64,000 nt of DNA from Kaistella antarctica (GTDB lineage Bacteria; Bacteroidota; Bacteroidia; Flavobacteriales; Weeksellaceae), in contig NZ_FOIX01000001.1 of assembly GCF_900109615.1 (NCBI RefSeq), forward strand, positions 62,001-126,000, written 5' to 3'. A program made the translations under genes and the position numbers. Below, one piece after another: positions 18,214-26,784 of the stretch (position 1 is its first letter; the number at the start of each line of letters is the position of its first letter). A model generated the notes under the pieces. It was not told the origin of the DNA, ran no database searches, and saw only the letters and a list, made by a program, of their open reading frames with translations.

Positions 18214-18608
18214 ATCAATTCTTTAATCTGAATTTTTCCTGAAGCCACTGTTTTCAAAGCTGAATTTACAAACTTAAATTTCATCAAATCTACTTTTACC
18301 GCTTCAGACTGTTCAATCACAATTGCTTCAAACTCCAAAATATCATTGAGATAAACAGGATTTTTAAAATTAATACTTTGTGATAAAATCATCATTTCAT
18401 CCGTCGGCAAAAGTTCCCCAATGAAATACGAAATGAATCCGTTTAAAATATTTCCGTGCATTACTTTTCCGGCAAATCCCTTTTTTTTTGCAAATTCCTC
18501 ATTGGTATGAAGCGCATTTTTATCCTGAAAAATTTCTTTGAAACCTTCATAAACAGTAGAATCAACCGTAAATTGATGCTGAAAAATTTGATTGAGGGAT
18601 AGAATCAT
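18210..18608 (-). CDS. MaoC-like hotdog dehydratase/hydratase
   Basis: A 132-residue single hotdog domain. The hydratase-2 signature is clear: 'DKNALHTNEEFAKKKGFAG' provides Asp29 and His34 and is followed by 'MHGNILNGF'. The family interconverts 3-hydroxyacyl and enoyl thioesters on CoA or ACP. It abuts the ACP gene (shared base 18608) and overlaps the SDR gene by four bases, so the three are translated together. Confidence 0.85.
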   Translation of the reverse strand: MILSLNQIFQHQFTVDSTVYEGFKEIFQDKNALHTNEEFAKKKGFAGKVMHGNILNGFISYFIGELLPTDEMMILSQSINFKNPVYLNDILEFEAIVIEQSEAVKVDLMKFKFVNSALKTVASGKIQIKELI

Positions 18609-18844
18609 TATTTAGATAAAATACAGTCGATCATTTCTCCGACATTATTCCAGCTTTGGATTTCTGAGGAAGTAAATCTGATTTTAAAAGCTTTTTCTAC
18701 CGCCACGATCAGCTGAATATGCGATAAAGAATCCCATTCTTCGATGTCATCTGCAGTGGTTTCTCTGCTTAACACAATTTCTTCATTATCTAATTCTTCA
18801 TGGAAAATCCCTGTCAGCTTCTCTAAAATTTCTTCGTTGGTCAT
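18608..18844 (-). CDS. Acyl carrier protein
   Basis: A 78-residue acidic protein with the phosphopantetheine site in 'EEWDSLSHIQL' (Ser39). It is distinct from a housekeeping AcpP, because it sits in a polysaccharide locus directly after an FkbH-like gene and before hotdog and SDR genes. It probably carries the acyl intermediate made by the neighbouring enzymes. Confidence 0.92.
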   Translation of the reverse strand: MTNEEILEKLTGIFHEELDNEEIVLSRETTADDIEEWDSLSHIQLIVAVEKAFKIRFTSSEIQSWNNVGEMIDCILSK

Positions 18845-18845
18845 T

Positions 18846-20573
18846 TTAATTATTTTTAGTTTTTATGTTGACTTCTTGTTCTTGATAATCGGCTACCTCC
18901 AAAATCCATTTATTATTTGCCGCTTTAAAACCCAGGATTTCATAATGATTTTGAACCATCTGGTTTTTTGCACTTTCAACATATTCTCCGATTATATTTT
19001 TAAACCCGTGCTTTTTTGCAGTTTCTACAATTTGATTCAAAGTGAATTCTTCCATTCCTCTTTTTAAAACCCGGCAACTCATAAACCAAGATTCTACAAA
19101 GAGATCTTCATTATTTAAAGCTTCCAAAACGACTACACAAATCAATCCGTTATCGCCGTATTTATCTTCTAATGTGAAAGATAATGTTTTATGTTTATCC
19201 GATTGTATTAAATCTTGAACCTCTTGTTCAGTGTATCGTACTGTTCTTAAATTAAACTGATTGCTTCGTTGAGAAAGTTGAGAAACTCGGGGTTTTGTAA
19301 AATTATTAAATTCCTGAACATCAGAATTCATATTCAAACTTTTCAGAAATTCGTCCACATTGGTGTAACTTTCCAAAGCCGTCACTCGTTCAGATTCTAC
19401 TTGATATTGCTTCGTTCTTTCTGCGTCATTTTCAGAAAAACTAGCGGTTTCAAAAAGATTTAATTCGTACAGATATTCCAGATAATCTGCTGGATCTTCC
19501 GGTAATTCTGGCACACAAACTTCGGGAATATTTTCCCGAACCAAATTTCTTTCGAAAGGATTATCATCTAAAAAAACCATCGAATCAAAACCGATATTTA
19601 AAATATTCTGAATTTTTCGAATATTATCCGCTTTGTTTTCCCAGTTCGCCACAAAAACCGATATATCATCCAGCTTTAAAACCATATCGGGATGTTTTTC
19701 GAACGGCTCTTTTGCTTTGTCCTCCTCGTTTTTACTGCAAACTGCGATGATTATTCCACGTCGCTGCAAAGCTTTTACCCATTGCTGAAACTCTGTGAAA
19801 GCTTTTCCTATTCCTAAACTTCCGATCTGAATATTTTCTAAACCGTCATCACCAATTATTCCGCCCCAAGTTGTATTATCCAGATCCAGGATCAAACATT
19901 TTTTAAATTTTCCTTCAATAGCTGAAATAACATTCACTAAATTCTGCGCTACAATTGGTAGAATATCTAGCGATAAAACCATTTCTGTATTAATATAAAT
20001 ATTGGGAGAAAACATAAGATCCCGTCCAAATTTATTCTGAATCGCGCATAAATCTGCTATAAAAAAGTTGCTTCTCTCTAAAGCCAATTCTGCTAAAAGA
20101 TAATTGAGTTTCCGCTGTTGAAAGCCAAAAGATGATTCTACTTTCTGCGAAAAATTACCAAATATTTGGGAATCGATTTCAGGAAAATTACAGAAAACCA
20201 CTTTGCTTTTGGTTCTGTTTTGTATGTTTTGATAAAGCTCTTCGATGTAATTAATTTTATTCCTGGCAAAATTAATTTGATCATCATAAGATTTATAATA
20301 ATAAGAAAGCAACTTATGAGATGCCTCAAAAATCAAGGTATATTCTGGATTAAAATCAAAATATTCCGATGTTGGATCCATTATCTGACGAGAAATTTGG
20401 CCAAAATCAGCTTCGTAGATTTCAAAATTTTGCCCCTCGTCAAAAGCAGTTCCTTTTAGAGCAATACCCAGAAATTGCGTAGCGGTATCTCCCAATATTG
20501 CAACTCTAATTTTCTTAGAATTTTGTGGAATTTTCGTGGTACTTTTCTTTAATTGGGTAAATGTTTTGGCCAT
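18846..20573 (-). CDS. FkbH-like HAD-superfamily acyl-loading protein
   Basis: A 575-residue protein. An N-terminal SGNH-like region starts 'IRVAILGDTATQFLGIAL'. The central HAD domain shows 'ILDLDNTTWGGIIGDDG' (Asp230/Asp232), 'VCSKNEED' (Ser280) and 'FLDDNPFERNLV' (about 335-346). The C-terminal GNAT-like part includes 'FTLEDKYGDNGLICVV'. FkbH proteins take the glyceryl unit of 1,3-bisphosphoglycerate, dephosphorylate it and load it on an ACP. The ACP gene begins one base after this stop. The motif reads DNTTWGG where the usual form is DNTLWGG, a mild variation. Confidence 0.9.
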   Translation of the reverse strand: MAKTFTQLKKSTTKIPQNSKKIRVAILGDTATQFLGIALKGTAFDEGQNFEIYEADFGQISRQIMDPTSEYFDFNPEYTLIFEASHKLLSYYYKSYDDQINFARNKINYIEELYQNIQNRTKSKVVFCNFPEIDSQIFGNFSQKVESSFGFQQRKLNYLLAELALERSNFFIADLCAIQNKFGRDLMFSPNIYINTEMVLSLDILPIVAQNLVNVISAIEGKFKKCLILDLDNTTWGGIIGDDGLENIQIGSLGIGKAFTEFQQWVKALQRRGIIIAVCSKNEEDKAKEPFEKHPDMVLKLDDISVFVANWENKADNIRKIQNILNIGFDSMVFLDDNPFERNLVRENIPEVCVPELPEDPADYLEYLYELNLFETASFSENDAERTKQYQVESERVTALESYTNVDEFLKSLNMNSDVQEFNNFTKPRVSQLSQRSNQFNLRTVRYTEQEVQDLIQSDKHKTLSFTLEDKYGDNGLICVVVLEALNNEDLFVESWFMSCRVLKRGMEEFTLNQIVETAKKHGFKNIIGEYVESAKNQMVQNHYEILGFKAANNKWILEVADYQEQEVNIKTKNN

Positions 20574-20596
20574 TATTTTTCTCTCTACTATTCTTA

Positions 20597-21421
20597 TTAC
20601 AAGATCTTAAAATCTTTAAAACGCTCATCAAAACATAAATCAAATTCTGATTTCCGATAAGAATTTTGAAAAAAACTAACGAATCTTGGATCCAAAGTTT
20701 GATAATAATCTTCCGAATCCAAATTAATTAAAGCCGGATGCAACATTACTTCAACGGTTTCGTAAGTGGAGCTTTTTTTCAAAAATTTAAATAAATTAGT
20801 TCCGTTGATTTCGCACGTATTCAGCATCGAATAAAAACCGATTTCACCGGAATTTTCATTGAAAATAGAAAGAAATTTGAGCAAGAGCAATTTTATCATA
20901 TTTGCAAAAGATGAAGTTCTGCCATTAAATTTCCAGCTCTCAAATAAATCTTCGTTAATTTCTCTTACTCTATTTACATTGTGTTTTTTGGCTAATTTTT
21001 TTACTATTTTATTGATGGAAGGAATAATGTGCACGTGTTCGTGACCGTCAATATGAGAAATTTCTATTCCGGAATTCTTTATTTTTAAGATTTGAAATTC
21101 GATTTCCTTTTCTAAAGAATCTAATACTTTGACAGTTTTCCTGCGAAATAATAATTTTACGAAATCATTTTTAAGTAATCCGTTTTCAGCCAAAATATTT
21201 TGGGGGAAAAGCGCTTTTGCACAGGTTAAATTTACGTGAACTCCAATTTTAAGATCATTACAATTCGGAATAATTTCTTTCACTGCATGATCAAAATATT
21301 CTGTATTTGACATCAAACTTGCATGGGTAAGAAACCCCTTCGTATTTGCCTGCAAAATGGCTTCATTCACTCCAAGAGAAAATCCTAGATCATCGGCATT
21401 GAGAATGATATTTTTAACCAT
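20597..21421 (-). CDS. YdjC/ChbG-family carbohydrate deacetylase
   Basis: A 274-residue protein opening with 'IILNADDLGFSLGVNEAI', whose Asp pair binds metal. 'HIDGHEHVHIIPSI' supplies the conserved histidines. The family removes N-acetyl groups from amino-sugar oligosaccharides or related substrates. In this operon it may deacetylate an N-acetylated sugar so that another acyl group can be attached, though that is inference. It is 24 bases upstream of the FkbH-like gene. Confidence 0.88.
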   Translation of the reverse strand: MVKNIILNADDLGFSLGVNEAILQANTKGFLTHASLMSNTEYFDHAVKEIIPNCNDLKIGVHVNLTCAKALFPQNILAENGLLKNDFVKLLFRRKTVKVLDSLEKEIEFQILKIKNSGIEISHIDGHEHVHIIPSINKIVKKLAKKHNVNRVREINEDLFESWKFNGRTSSFANMIKLLLLKFLSIFNENSGEIGFYSMLNTCEINGTNLFKFLKKSSTYETVEVMLHPALINLDSEDYYQTLDPRFVSFFQNSYRKSEFDLCFDERFKDFKIL

Positions 21422-21455
21422 TTGTTGAAGAAATTCCAGTTTAAAAGTTGAGATT

Positions 21456-22226
21456 TTATTTTATAAATACTCCCACAAATTTACCCTCAAATTCCACCAC
21501 AGTAGATTCGATGTTATTTATTTCGCAGAAATCCTGATAAGCGGAATTATCTCCAATATCGTCGCTTAAAAAAACCCCACCTTTGCGCAAGTGTTTATAT
21601 AGTTCGTTATAAGCCCAAACTCTGCCATCATAGCTTTTGTCAGAATCATAATGAATTACATCAAAAATATCATTCTCCGAAAATATTTTAGGTAAAGATT
21701 CTTTGTCTGCAAAACGAAAAAGTCTCCAGAGTTTTTTCAATTTTTCGGGAACGATAACTCCCACAAACTGATCACCGTTTTGACCTAAATATGGCATATC
21801 CGAACTGTATAAAGTTCCATTTCTTTTTTGTAACGAAAGCAAAGCAGCCAAAGAAGACCATCCATAAGCAACACCAGTTTCCAAGATATTTTTAGCATTG
21901 GTAAATTCCGAAGCATAAAAAATTAACTCCAAAGCTCCCGCTCCACCCATTTTTATGGGACAAGCTTTTTCTTTAGCGAAAGATTCATTTAAGATTTCCT
22001 GATAGTTTTGGCGAAAGCTAAAATCATCTGTTCCAAATAATTTTTTAATTGTATCTTTTTGTGATAATGCCTTTGAAGTAGCCCAGGAATTCGTTTTATC
22101 TTTTCCCTTCACCGCATTTCCTCTGTTGAGTGTATTTTTAATAATTTTCCGCCCAAGTTCTGGGTAAAGATCTGGTCTTTTTAAATACTCAATCAAGGTT
22201 TTAGTCACTCTTTTTATTTCGCCCAC
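21456..22226 (-). CDS. Class I SAM-dependent methyltransferase (Methyltransf_24-like)
   Basis: A 256-residue protein, first gene of the minus-strand operon. The SAM-binding strand and loop are seen as 'ILETGVAYGWSSLAALLSL'. 'DVIHYDSDKSYDGRVWAYN' and 'LRKGGVFLSDDIGDNSAYQD' are typical of the CmcI/Methyltransf_24 group. It could methylate a sugar or the chain end. Terminal methylation is a known stop/export mark in Wzm/Wzt systems, but the target cannot be read here. Confidence 0.85.
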   Translation of the reverse strand: MGEIKRVTKTLIEYLKRPDLYPELGRKIIKNTLNRGNAVKGKDKTNSWATSKALSQKDTIKKLFGTDDFSFRQNYQEILNESFAKEKACPIKMGGAGALELIFYASEFTNAKNILETGVAYGWSSLAALLSLQKRNGTLYSSDMPYLGQNGDQFVGVIVPEKLKKLWRLFRFADKESLPKIFSENDIFDVIHYDSDKSYDGRVWAYNELYKHLRKGGVFLSDDIGDNSAYQDFCEINNIESTVVEFEGKFVGVFIK

Positions 22227-22245
22227 CGTGTTTTCAATTTGTGCT

Positions 22246-22253
22246 CAAAAATA
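22246..22253 (-). promoter_or_regulatory. -7 promoter element for the acyl-modification operon
   Basis: The plus strand CAAAAATA reads TATTTTTG on the minus strand. It is 20 bases upstream of the methyltransferase ATG at 22226. It probably drives the whole operon down to 15119, since the genes are tightly packed. Confidence 0.55.
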
Positions 22254-22285
22254 GGGAAAATTTATCGCATTGGTAAAAAACAAAG

Positions 22286-22293
22286 TATATTTG
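22286..22293 (+). promoter_or_regulatory. -7 promoter element for the divergent GT2 gene
   Basis: TATATTTG, 19 bases before ATG 22312. It lies inside the longest open frame and so excludes the upstream start at 22270. It is back-to-back with the minus-strand element at 22246-22253. Confidence 0.6.
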
Positions 22294-22311
22294 TCTTTAC
22301 TAAAAACATGG

Positions 22312-23148
22312 ATGACATTTTCTATACTAATTGCGAATTTCAATAACGGAAGGTTTTTTCGGGATTGTTATGATTCAATTATACTTCAAAAATATAAAGA
22401 TTGGGACGTCGTAATTTTAGACGACTGTTCAGTGGATGATTCTGTTCAGATTATTAAAGAAATCATTAAAGATGATCTTCGCTTCCGGATTTTTAAAAAC
22501 GATAAAAACCAAGGCGTTGGCTTCACCAAAAATAAATTAATTGAACTCGCAGAAGGAGAAATTTGTGGATATCTTGATCCAGATGATGCAATCGGTCCAA
22601 ATGCTTTGCAAGCCTCTGTAGATGTTTTTAAAAAAAACGAAAAAGCAGTTCTCACTTATTCCCGTTTGGTGAAATGTGACGAAAATTTGAAACCAATTTC
22701 AGAATTAAAATCTGCAATGCAGGTTCCAAATGGAGACGCTTATTTCTTTAATTGTCCAATCCAAATTGCGCCTTTCGTAGGATTTAAAAAATCAGTTTAT
22801 CTTCGATGTGAAAAAATAAATCCAGAATTTAGAATTGCGGAAGATCAGGATTTATACTACAAAATGTATGAAAAAGGAAGGGTGATTTATGTCGATCAGG
22901 CAGACTATTTTTATCGTGCCCATTCTGGCGGTATCTCTCAAAACGAAAATAAGAAGAGTTCTTATGACTATTGGGGAAAAGTTATCTGGATAGCCATGAA
23001 AAGGAGAGATTTGAATAAAATTAATGGAAAAGAAATTCCAAATCAATTCACTTCTTCACAGGAAATTTTTGACCTTCTACAATATCAAAATTCAATTTCA
23101 TATCGAATTAAGAAAAAATTTAAAATCCTTCTACAAAGCTTTTCCTAA
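22312..23148 (+). CDS. GT2-family glycosyltransferase
   Basis: From ATG 22312 the protein has 278 residues and starts 'MTFSILIANFNNGRFFRDCY', the usual GT2 beginning. 'VVILDDCSVDDSVQII', 'QGVGFTKNKLIELAEGEI', 'GYLDPDDAIGPNAL' and 'RIAEDQDLYYKMYEKG' complete the family pattern. The upstream extension 'MVKNKVYLSLLKTW' is rejected because a promoter element lies within it. It heads a five-gene run up to 26675. Confidence 0.87.
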   Translation: MTFSILIANFNNGRFFRDCYDSIILQKYKDWDVVILDDCSVDDSVQIIKEIIKDDLRFRIFKNDKNQGVGFTKNKLIELAEGEICGYLDPDDAIGPNALQASVDVFKKNEKAVLTYSRLVKCDENLKPISELKSAMQVPNGDAYFFNCPIQIAPFVGFKKSVYLRCEKINPEFRIAEDQDLYYKMYEKGRVIYVDQADYFYRAHSGGISQNENKKSSYDYWGKVIWIAMKRRDLNKINGKEIPNQFTSSQEIFDLLQYQNSISYRIKKKFKILLQSFS

Positions 23149-23150
23149 TC

Positions 23151-24317
23151 ATGCTCGAAAGCAATAAAATAAAAATATTATTTCGCCACCGTTCTATGGA
23201 AATGGGCGGCGTAGAAAAGGTGATGTTAAGTCTGTTGAACAATCTCGATCAGGCAAAATTCGAACTTACTGTTCTGCTAAATCTTAATCAGGGAGAATTA
23301 AGAAATGAATTTCCGTCGCATGTTCGAAAAGTATTTTTGACCGATGGTAAAGAAGATTTTTCTAAAAATAAACTTCTTCAGAAATTTCAACTTTTCCGCA
23401 GAAAAAACAAACTTGAAAAACTTAAGAAGAATCCCGAAGTTATTGATCAAGAATATTTGAAAGAATATTATCATATTGAGATTGCTATGACCTATAATGA
23501 TTTTGAGTCTGTTTTAAATTCCTCCAATAAAAACTCAAAAAAAATTGGCTGGTTTCATTCAGAAATTAACTTGCCGAAACTTCAACCTTTAGTTCCAGAG
23601 ATTTTAAAGCACTTCCCCCAATTTGATCACCTGATTTATTGTTCTGAAAAGATTCAGAAAATCATGCACGAAGCTTACCCAAATCTTCAATACCCAAAAG
23701 AAAGTGCGATTATCAATGCGATTCCAATCGAAGAAATTAAAAATAAAGCGGAAGAAAAAATAACGGATCTACCAAAAAATCTAGTCTTTGTTTCTGTGGG
23801 AAGATTACACACCAGGAAAGGTTACCACAAATTAATGGAGGCTCATGCTCAACTATTGAAAGATGGTTTTCACCACTCCATCGTCATCATTGGCGACGGC
23901 GAAGAAATGCCAAATCTCCTGACTCAACAGAAAAAATTGGGGGTGGAAAAAACCTATCATTTGGTCGGCAACAAAATGAATCCTTACCCGTATTTAAAAA
24001 ATGCTGATTTCTTCATCATGCCGTCTGAATCTGAGGCCTGGCCGTTGGTTATTGCCGAAGCCCTAATATTACAAAGACCGATTATTGCGACTAAAGTTGG
24101 CGATGTAGAAATGATGATAAAAGATAGAAAAACCGGCTATTTGATTGACTATAAAACGGATGAGATTTATGAAGCCATGAAAGAGTTTCTGACCAATAAA
24201 TCTTTAATTTCAGAATTGAAAGAAAATTTAAAAGAAATTGAAAAGGAATTTGACAACAAGAAGATTTTTTCCGCAATTGAAGAAATTATTTTAAATTTAT
24301 ACAAAGGTAACGTATGA
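23151..24317 (+). CDS. GT4-family glycosyltransferase
   Basis: A 388-residue GT-B enzyme. The N-terminal donor-side loop 'RSMEMGGVEKVMLSLLNNL' is followed by 'IGWFHSEINLPKLQ', 'VFVSVGRLHTRKGYHKLMEA', 'IIGDGEEMPNLL' and the retaining GT4 motif 'PSESEAWPLVIAEAL' (E-x7-E). It is a paralogue of the gene at 24880-26091 and starts three bases after the GT2 gene. Its stop overlaps the acetyltransferase start (ATGA). Confidence 0.9.
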   Translation: MLESNKIKILFRHRSMEMGGVEKVMLSLLNNLDQAKFELTVLLNLNQGELRNEFPSHVRKVFLTDGKEDFSKNKLLQKFQLFRRKNKLEKLKKNPEVIDQEYLKEYYHIEIAMTYNDFESVLNSSNKNSKKIGWFHSEINLPKLQPLVPEILKHFPQFDHLIYCSEKIQKIMHEAYPNLQYPKESAIINAIPIEEIKNKAEEKITDLPKNLVFVSVGRLHTRKGYHKLMEAHAQLLKDGFHHSIVIIGDGEEMPNLLTQQKKLGVEKTYHLVGNKMNPYPYLKNADFFIMPSESEAWPLVIAEALILQRPIIATKVGDVEMMIKDRKTGYLIDYKTDEIYEAMKEFLTNKSLISELKENLKEIEKEFDNKKIFSAIEEIILNLYKGNV

Positions 24318-24874
24318 TCTATTTATACCGAATTATTTTAAAATTACACACTACTTACGAACGTTTTATACAGCACATCTATCTTCAGATCTGTCTTGCA
24401 AAAGGTTTGAAAGTAGGGGAAAATGTTCGCTTTGTAGAAGTTCCGCAATTTGGGACTGAACCTTTTTTGATTGAAATTGGCGACGAAACTACTTTTTCTA
24501 ACAATGTGAGATTCGTCAACCACGATGGCGGGCAAAACGCGCTTCACTTTCTGGATAAATATAAAGATGTACGAACTTTCGGCCGAATTAAAATAGGAAA
24601 ACAATGCTTAATCGGGGCCGATACGATTATTATGCCCGGCGTTGAAATGCAGGACAATTGTATTTTGGGAGCAGGATCTATTTTAACAACCTCAACAAGG
24701 AAAGGCTCAGTTTACGCCGGAGTTCCAGCTAAGTTTATTTGTTCGATTGAAGAATATGGCGATAAATTACTGGCGAATAACGTGATGTATCCTCGTGAAT
24801 TAGAGAATATTCGCCCAAATCTGGATGCTTATATAAAAGAGAATCTTCCTCACACCTACAAACCCGTAAAATAA
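24314..24874 (+). CDS. Left-handed beta-helix (hexapeptide) acyltransferase
   Basis: A 186-residue protein with hexapeptide repeats from about residue 50 ('IEIGDETTFSNNVRFVNHDG') to 'AGVPAKFICSI'. The histidine in 'VNHDGG' is the likely catalytic base of the Maa/WcaF group. The final Pro-Ala-Lys turn is typical of sugar O-acetyltransferases. The start overlaps the preceding GT4 stop by four bases, so acetylation of the growing glycan is the likely role. Confidence 0.88.
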   Translation: MIYLYRIILKLHTTYERFIQHIYLQICLAKGLKVGENVRFVEVPQFGTEPFLIEIGDETTFSNNVRFVNHDGGQNALHFLDKYKDVRTFGRIKIGKQCLIGADTIIMPGVEMQDNCILGAGSILTTSTRKGSVYAGVPAKFICSIEEYGDKLLANNVMYPRELENIRPNLDAYIKENLPHTYKPVK

Positions 24875-24879
24875 TTTCT

Positions 24880-26091
24880 GTGGCCATTAAAAAGAAAATC
24901 CTTATCAGAATTGGTTCTCTGCGTCATGGCGGTGCAGAAAAAGTTTTGGTGACTTTTCTGAAAAACCTACCTGAAGATAAATATGAAATTGATCTTTTAC
25001 TGAATTTATATTCGGGGAAATATCTGTCCGAAGTTCCGCGTTGGATTAATGTTCTGTATTTAAATAAAGGGGAAATGATTACGACCAATCGTATTCAAGA
25101 CATTCCCGTGAAAGCCGTTCGCGTAATTTATCAAAAACTTTTAAAGATCTATCCTTCGCTTCTTTATCAGTTTCTTTTAAAAGGAAAAAATTACGATATC
25201 GAGTTTGCGGCGATTCATGGAATGCGCGACGAGATCTTAAATTCACCTTTAAAGTCATCAAAGAAATTGATTTGGATTCATAATGATTTAAAGAAAACAG
25301 AATTTCACAACTACACCGATGAGGAATTCAGAACCTTTTTTGGCTTTGATAAAATCATGGTCATTTCAGAAAAAATCCAGCAGAATTTTGAGATTTTAGC
25401 GAGCACTGAAGAGGAGAAAAATAAGATTATTCGAATTTATAATCCTTTGGATACCGAAGAAATATTGCGAAAGTCTGAAGATGGAAGTCAAAAGTTGGAA
25501 GCAGGAAGCCGGAAGCCGGAAACTGAAATCAGCATTCAAAACCATCAACCATTGACTATCAAGTATCAACCAACTTTCGTTTCCGTTGGAACGGTTTTCC
25601 CACAAAAAGGATTTGATCGATTATTGAACGTTCACAAAAGACTTTTGGATGAAGGACTCAATCACAAAATCTTAATTCTTGGTGACGGCTACGATTTTGA
25701 AAATATCAAAAAATTACAGAAAGAATTGCGCGTTTCAGAAACTTCAACCCTTTTTGGTTTTACGAGCAATCCTTATCCAATCATTAAAAAAGCAGATTTC
25801 TATATTCTAAGTTCAAGATATGAAGGTTTTCCAACAGTTTTATTTGAAGCCATTACTTTAAAAAAGAAAATTATTGCAACCGATGTTTCTGGTGTTCGCG
25901 AAATGTTAGAAGATGGCAAACTTGGTAAAATTGTTGAAAACTCGGAAGATGGAATTTACGAAGGAATGAAAAAAGCGCTTCAAAATCCTGAAAGTTTTAA
26001 TCAATATGAAGAGAAGTTAAAGGATTACAAAATGCCTTTTAACCTGGAAAATTCCGTAAAATCAATCGTCAAAATTATTGATGATTTATAA
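24880..26091 (+). CDS. GT4-family glycosyltransferase with a repeat-derived linker
   Basis: A 403-residue protein starting at GTG 24880, with 'ILIRIGSLRHGGAEKVLVTF', 'LIWIHNDLKK', 'TFVSVGTVFPQKGFDRLL', 'ILILGDGYDFENI' and the GT4 motif 'SSRYEGFPTVLFEAI'. Compared with its paralogue at 23151-24317, about 20 extra residues sit between the two GT-B lobes, after 'EEILRKSEDG'. That stretch is encoded by simple repeats normally expected between genes. The frame stays open and both lobes look intact, so the enzyme is probably functional. Confidence 0.88.
   Translation: MAIKKKILIRIGSLRHGGAEKVLVTFLKNLPEDKYEIDLLLNLYSGKYLSEVPRWINVLYLNKGEMITTNRIQDIPVKAVRVIYQKLLKIYPSLLYQFLLKGKNYDIEFAAIHGMRDEILNSPLKSSKKLIWIHNDLKKTEFHNYTDEEFRTFFGFDKIMVISEKIQQNFEILASTEEEKNKIIRIYNPLDTEEILRKSEDGSQKLEAGSRKPETEISIQNHQPLTIKYQPTFVSVGTVFPQKGFDRLLNVHKRLLDEGLNHKILILGDGYDFENIKKLQKELRVSETSTLFGFTSNPYPIIKKADFYILSSRYEGFPTVLFEAITLKKKIIATDVSGVREMLEDGKLGKIVENSEDGIYEGMKKALQNPESFNQYEEKLKDYKMPFNLENSVKSIVKIIDDL
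25481..25572 (+). repeat. Simple-repeat insertion inside a glycosyltransferase gene
   Basis: Bases 25495-25522 form four 7-base units with the pattern NNGGAAG (TTGGAAG, CAGGAAG, CCGGAAG, CCGGAAA). Bases 25541-25572 read in reverse complement as TGGTTGATACTTGATAGT and onward, closely like the heptamer array at 4416-4465. The insert keeps the reading frame and encodes a polar linker. Confidence 0.75.
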
Positions 26092-26104
26092 ATTGGTTTT
26101 AATT

Positions 26105-26112
26105 TATCTTTG
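26105..26112 (+). promoter_or_regulatory. -7 promoter element for the acetyltransferase at 26118
   Basis: TATCTTTG, only five bases before ATG 26118. A GTG at 26112 begins inside the element and is rejected as start. The transcript would have a very short leader. Confidence 0.6.
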
Positions 26113-26117
26113 TGTCT

Positions 26118-26675
26118 ATGTCAAATCATTCTACTCTTCAAAAAGATTTTTATCGTGAAAGCGGAAAATGCCTTTCTTCCTTTGAAATATGGAAGAAATG
26201 CTTTAGTCCCAATTTGCATTTTATTTATCTTTTAAGAACGACTCAGAAACATCCAAGAAGCACTTTTTTAGGAAAAATTTGGCGGTTGATTTTACGACAT
26301 TATCAAATAAAATATGGTTTCCAGATTTATCCCGAAACTCAAATCGGAGCTGGTTTCTACCTAGGACACTGGGGAAGTTTGGTCATTAATCCAAAAGCGA
26401 AAATCGGTAAAAACTGCAATATCGCGCAAGGTGTAACCATCGCTCAGGCAAACCGTGGCAAGAATGAAGGCGTTCCTGAAATTGGCAACGAAGTCTGGAT
26501 TGGCCCAAATGCCGTTATTGTTGGAAATATAAAAATTGGTGATAATGTATTGATTGCACCAAATGCTTACGTCAACATCAATATTCCTTCAAACGCTGTT
26601 GTCATGGGAAATCCCGCTACTTTTACGATCAACCAGAATGCGACTTCAGGCTATATCAATAATAAAATTGATTAA
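26118..26675 (+). CDS. Serine-acetyltransferase-like hexapeptide transferase
   Basis: A 185-residue protein with an alpha-helical N-terminal part and a beta-helix from 'YPETQIGAGFYLGHWGSLVI'. This is followed by 'KIGKNCNIAQGVTIAQANRG', 'IGNEVWIGPNAVIVGNIKIG' and 'AVVMGNPA'. The fold matches the CysE/WcaB group. In this setting it more likely acetylates a sugar of the exported polysaccharide than serine. It is the last gene of the polysaccharide locus, and the next gene is carbonic anhydrase. Confidence 0.85.
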   Translation: MSNHSTLQKDFYRESGKCLSSFEIWKKCFSPNLHFIYLLRTTQKHPRSTFLGKIWRLILRHYQIKYGFQIYPETQIGAGFYLGHWGSLVINPKAKIGKNCNIAQGVTIAQANRGKNEGVPEIGNEVWIGPNAVIVGNIKIGDNVLIAPNAYVNINIPSNAVVMGNPATFTINQNATSGYINNKID

Positions 26676-26784
26676 ACATCGACCTGAAATAATTTTCGTA
26701 TTCTTCTTTTATTTAAATTATAGCGCTTATTTTTACCATCGTAAATCTAAAAACACAATCCTTTTAATTCAAAATTTTTAATGA

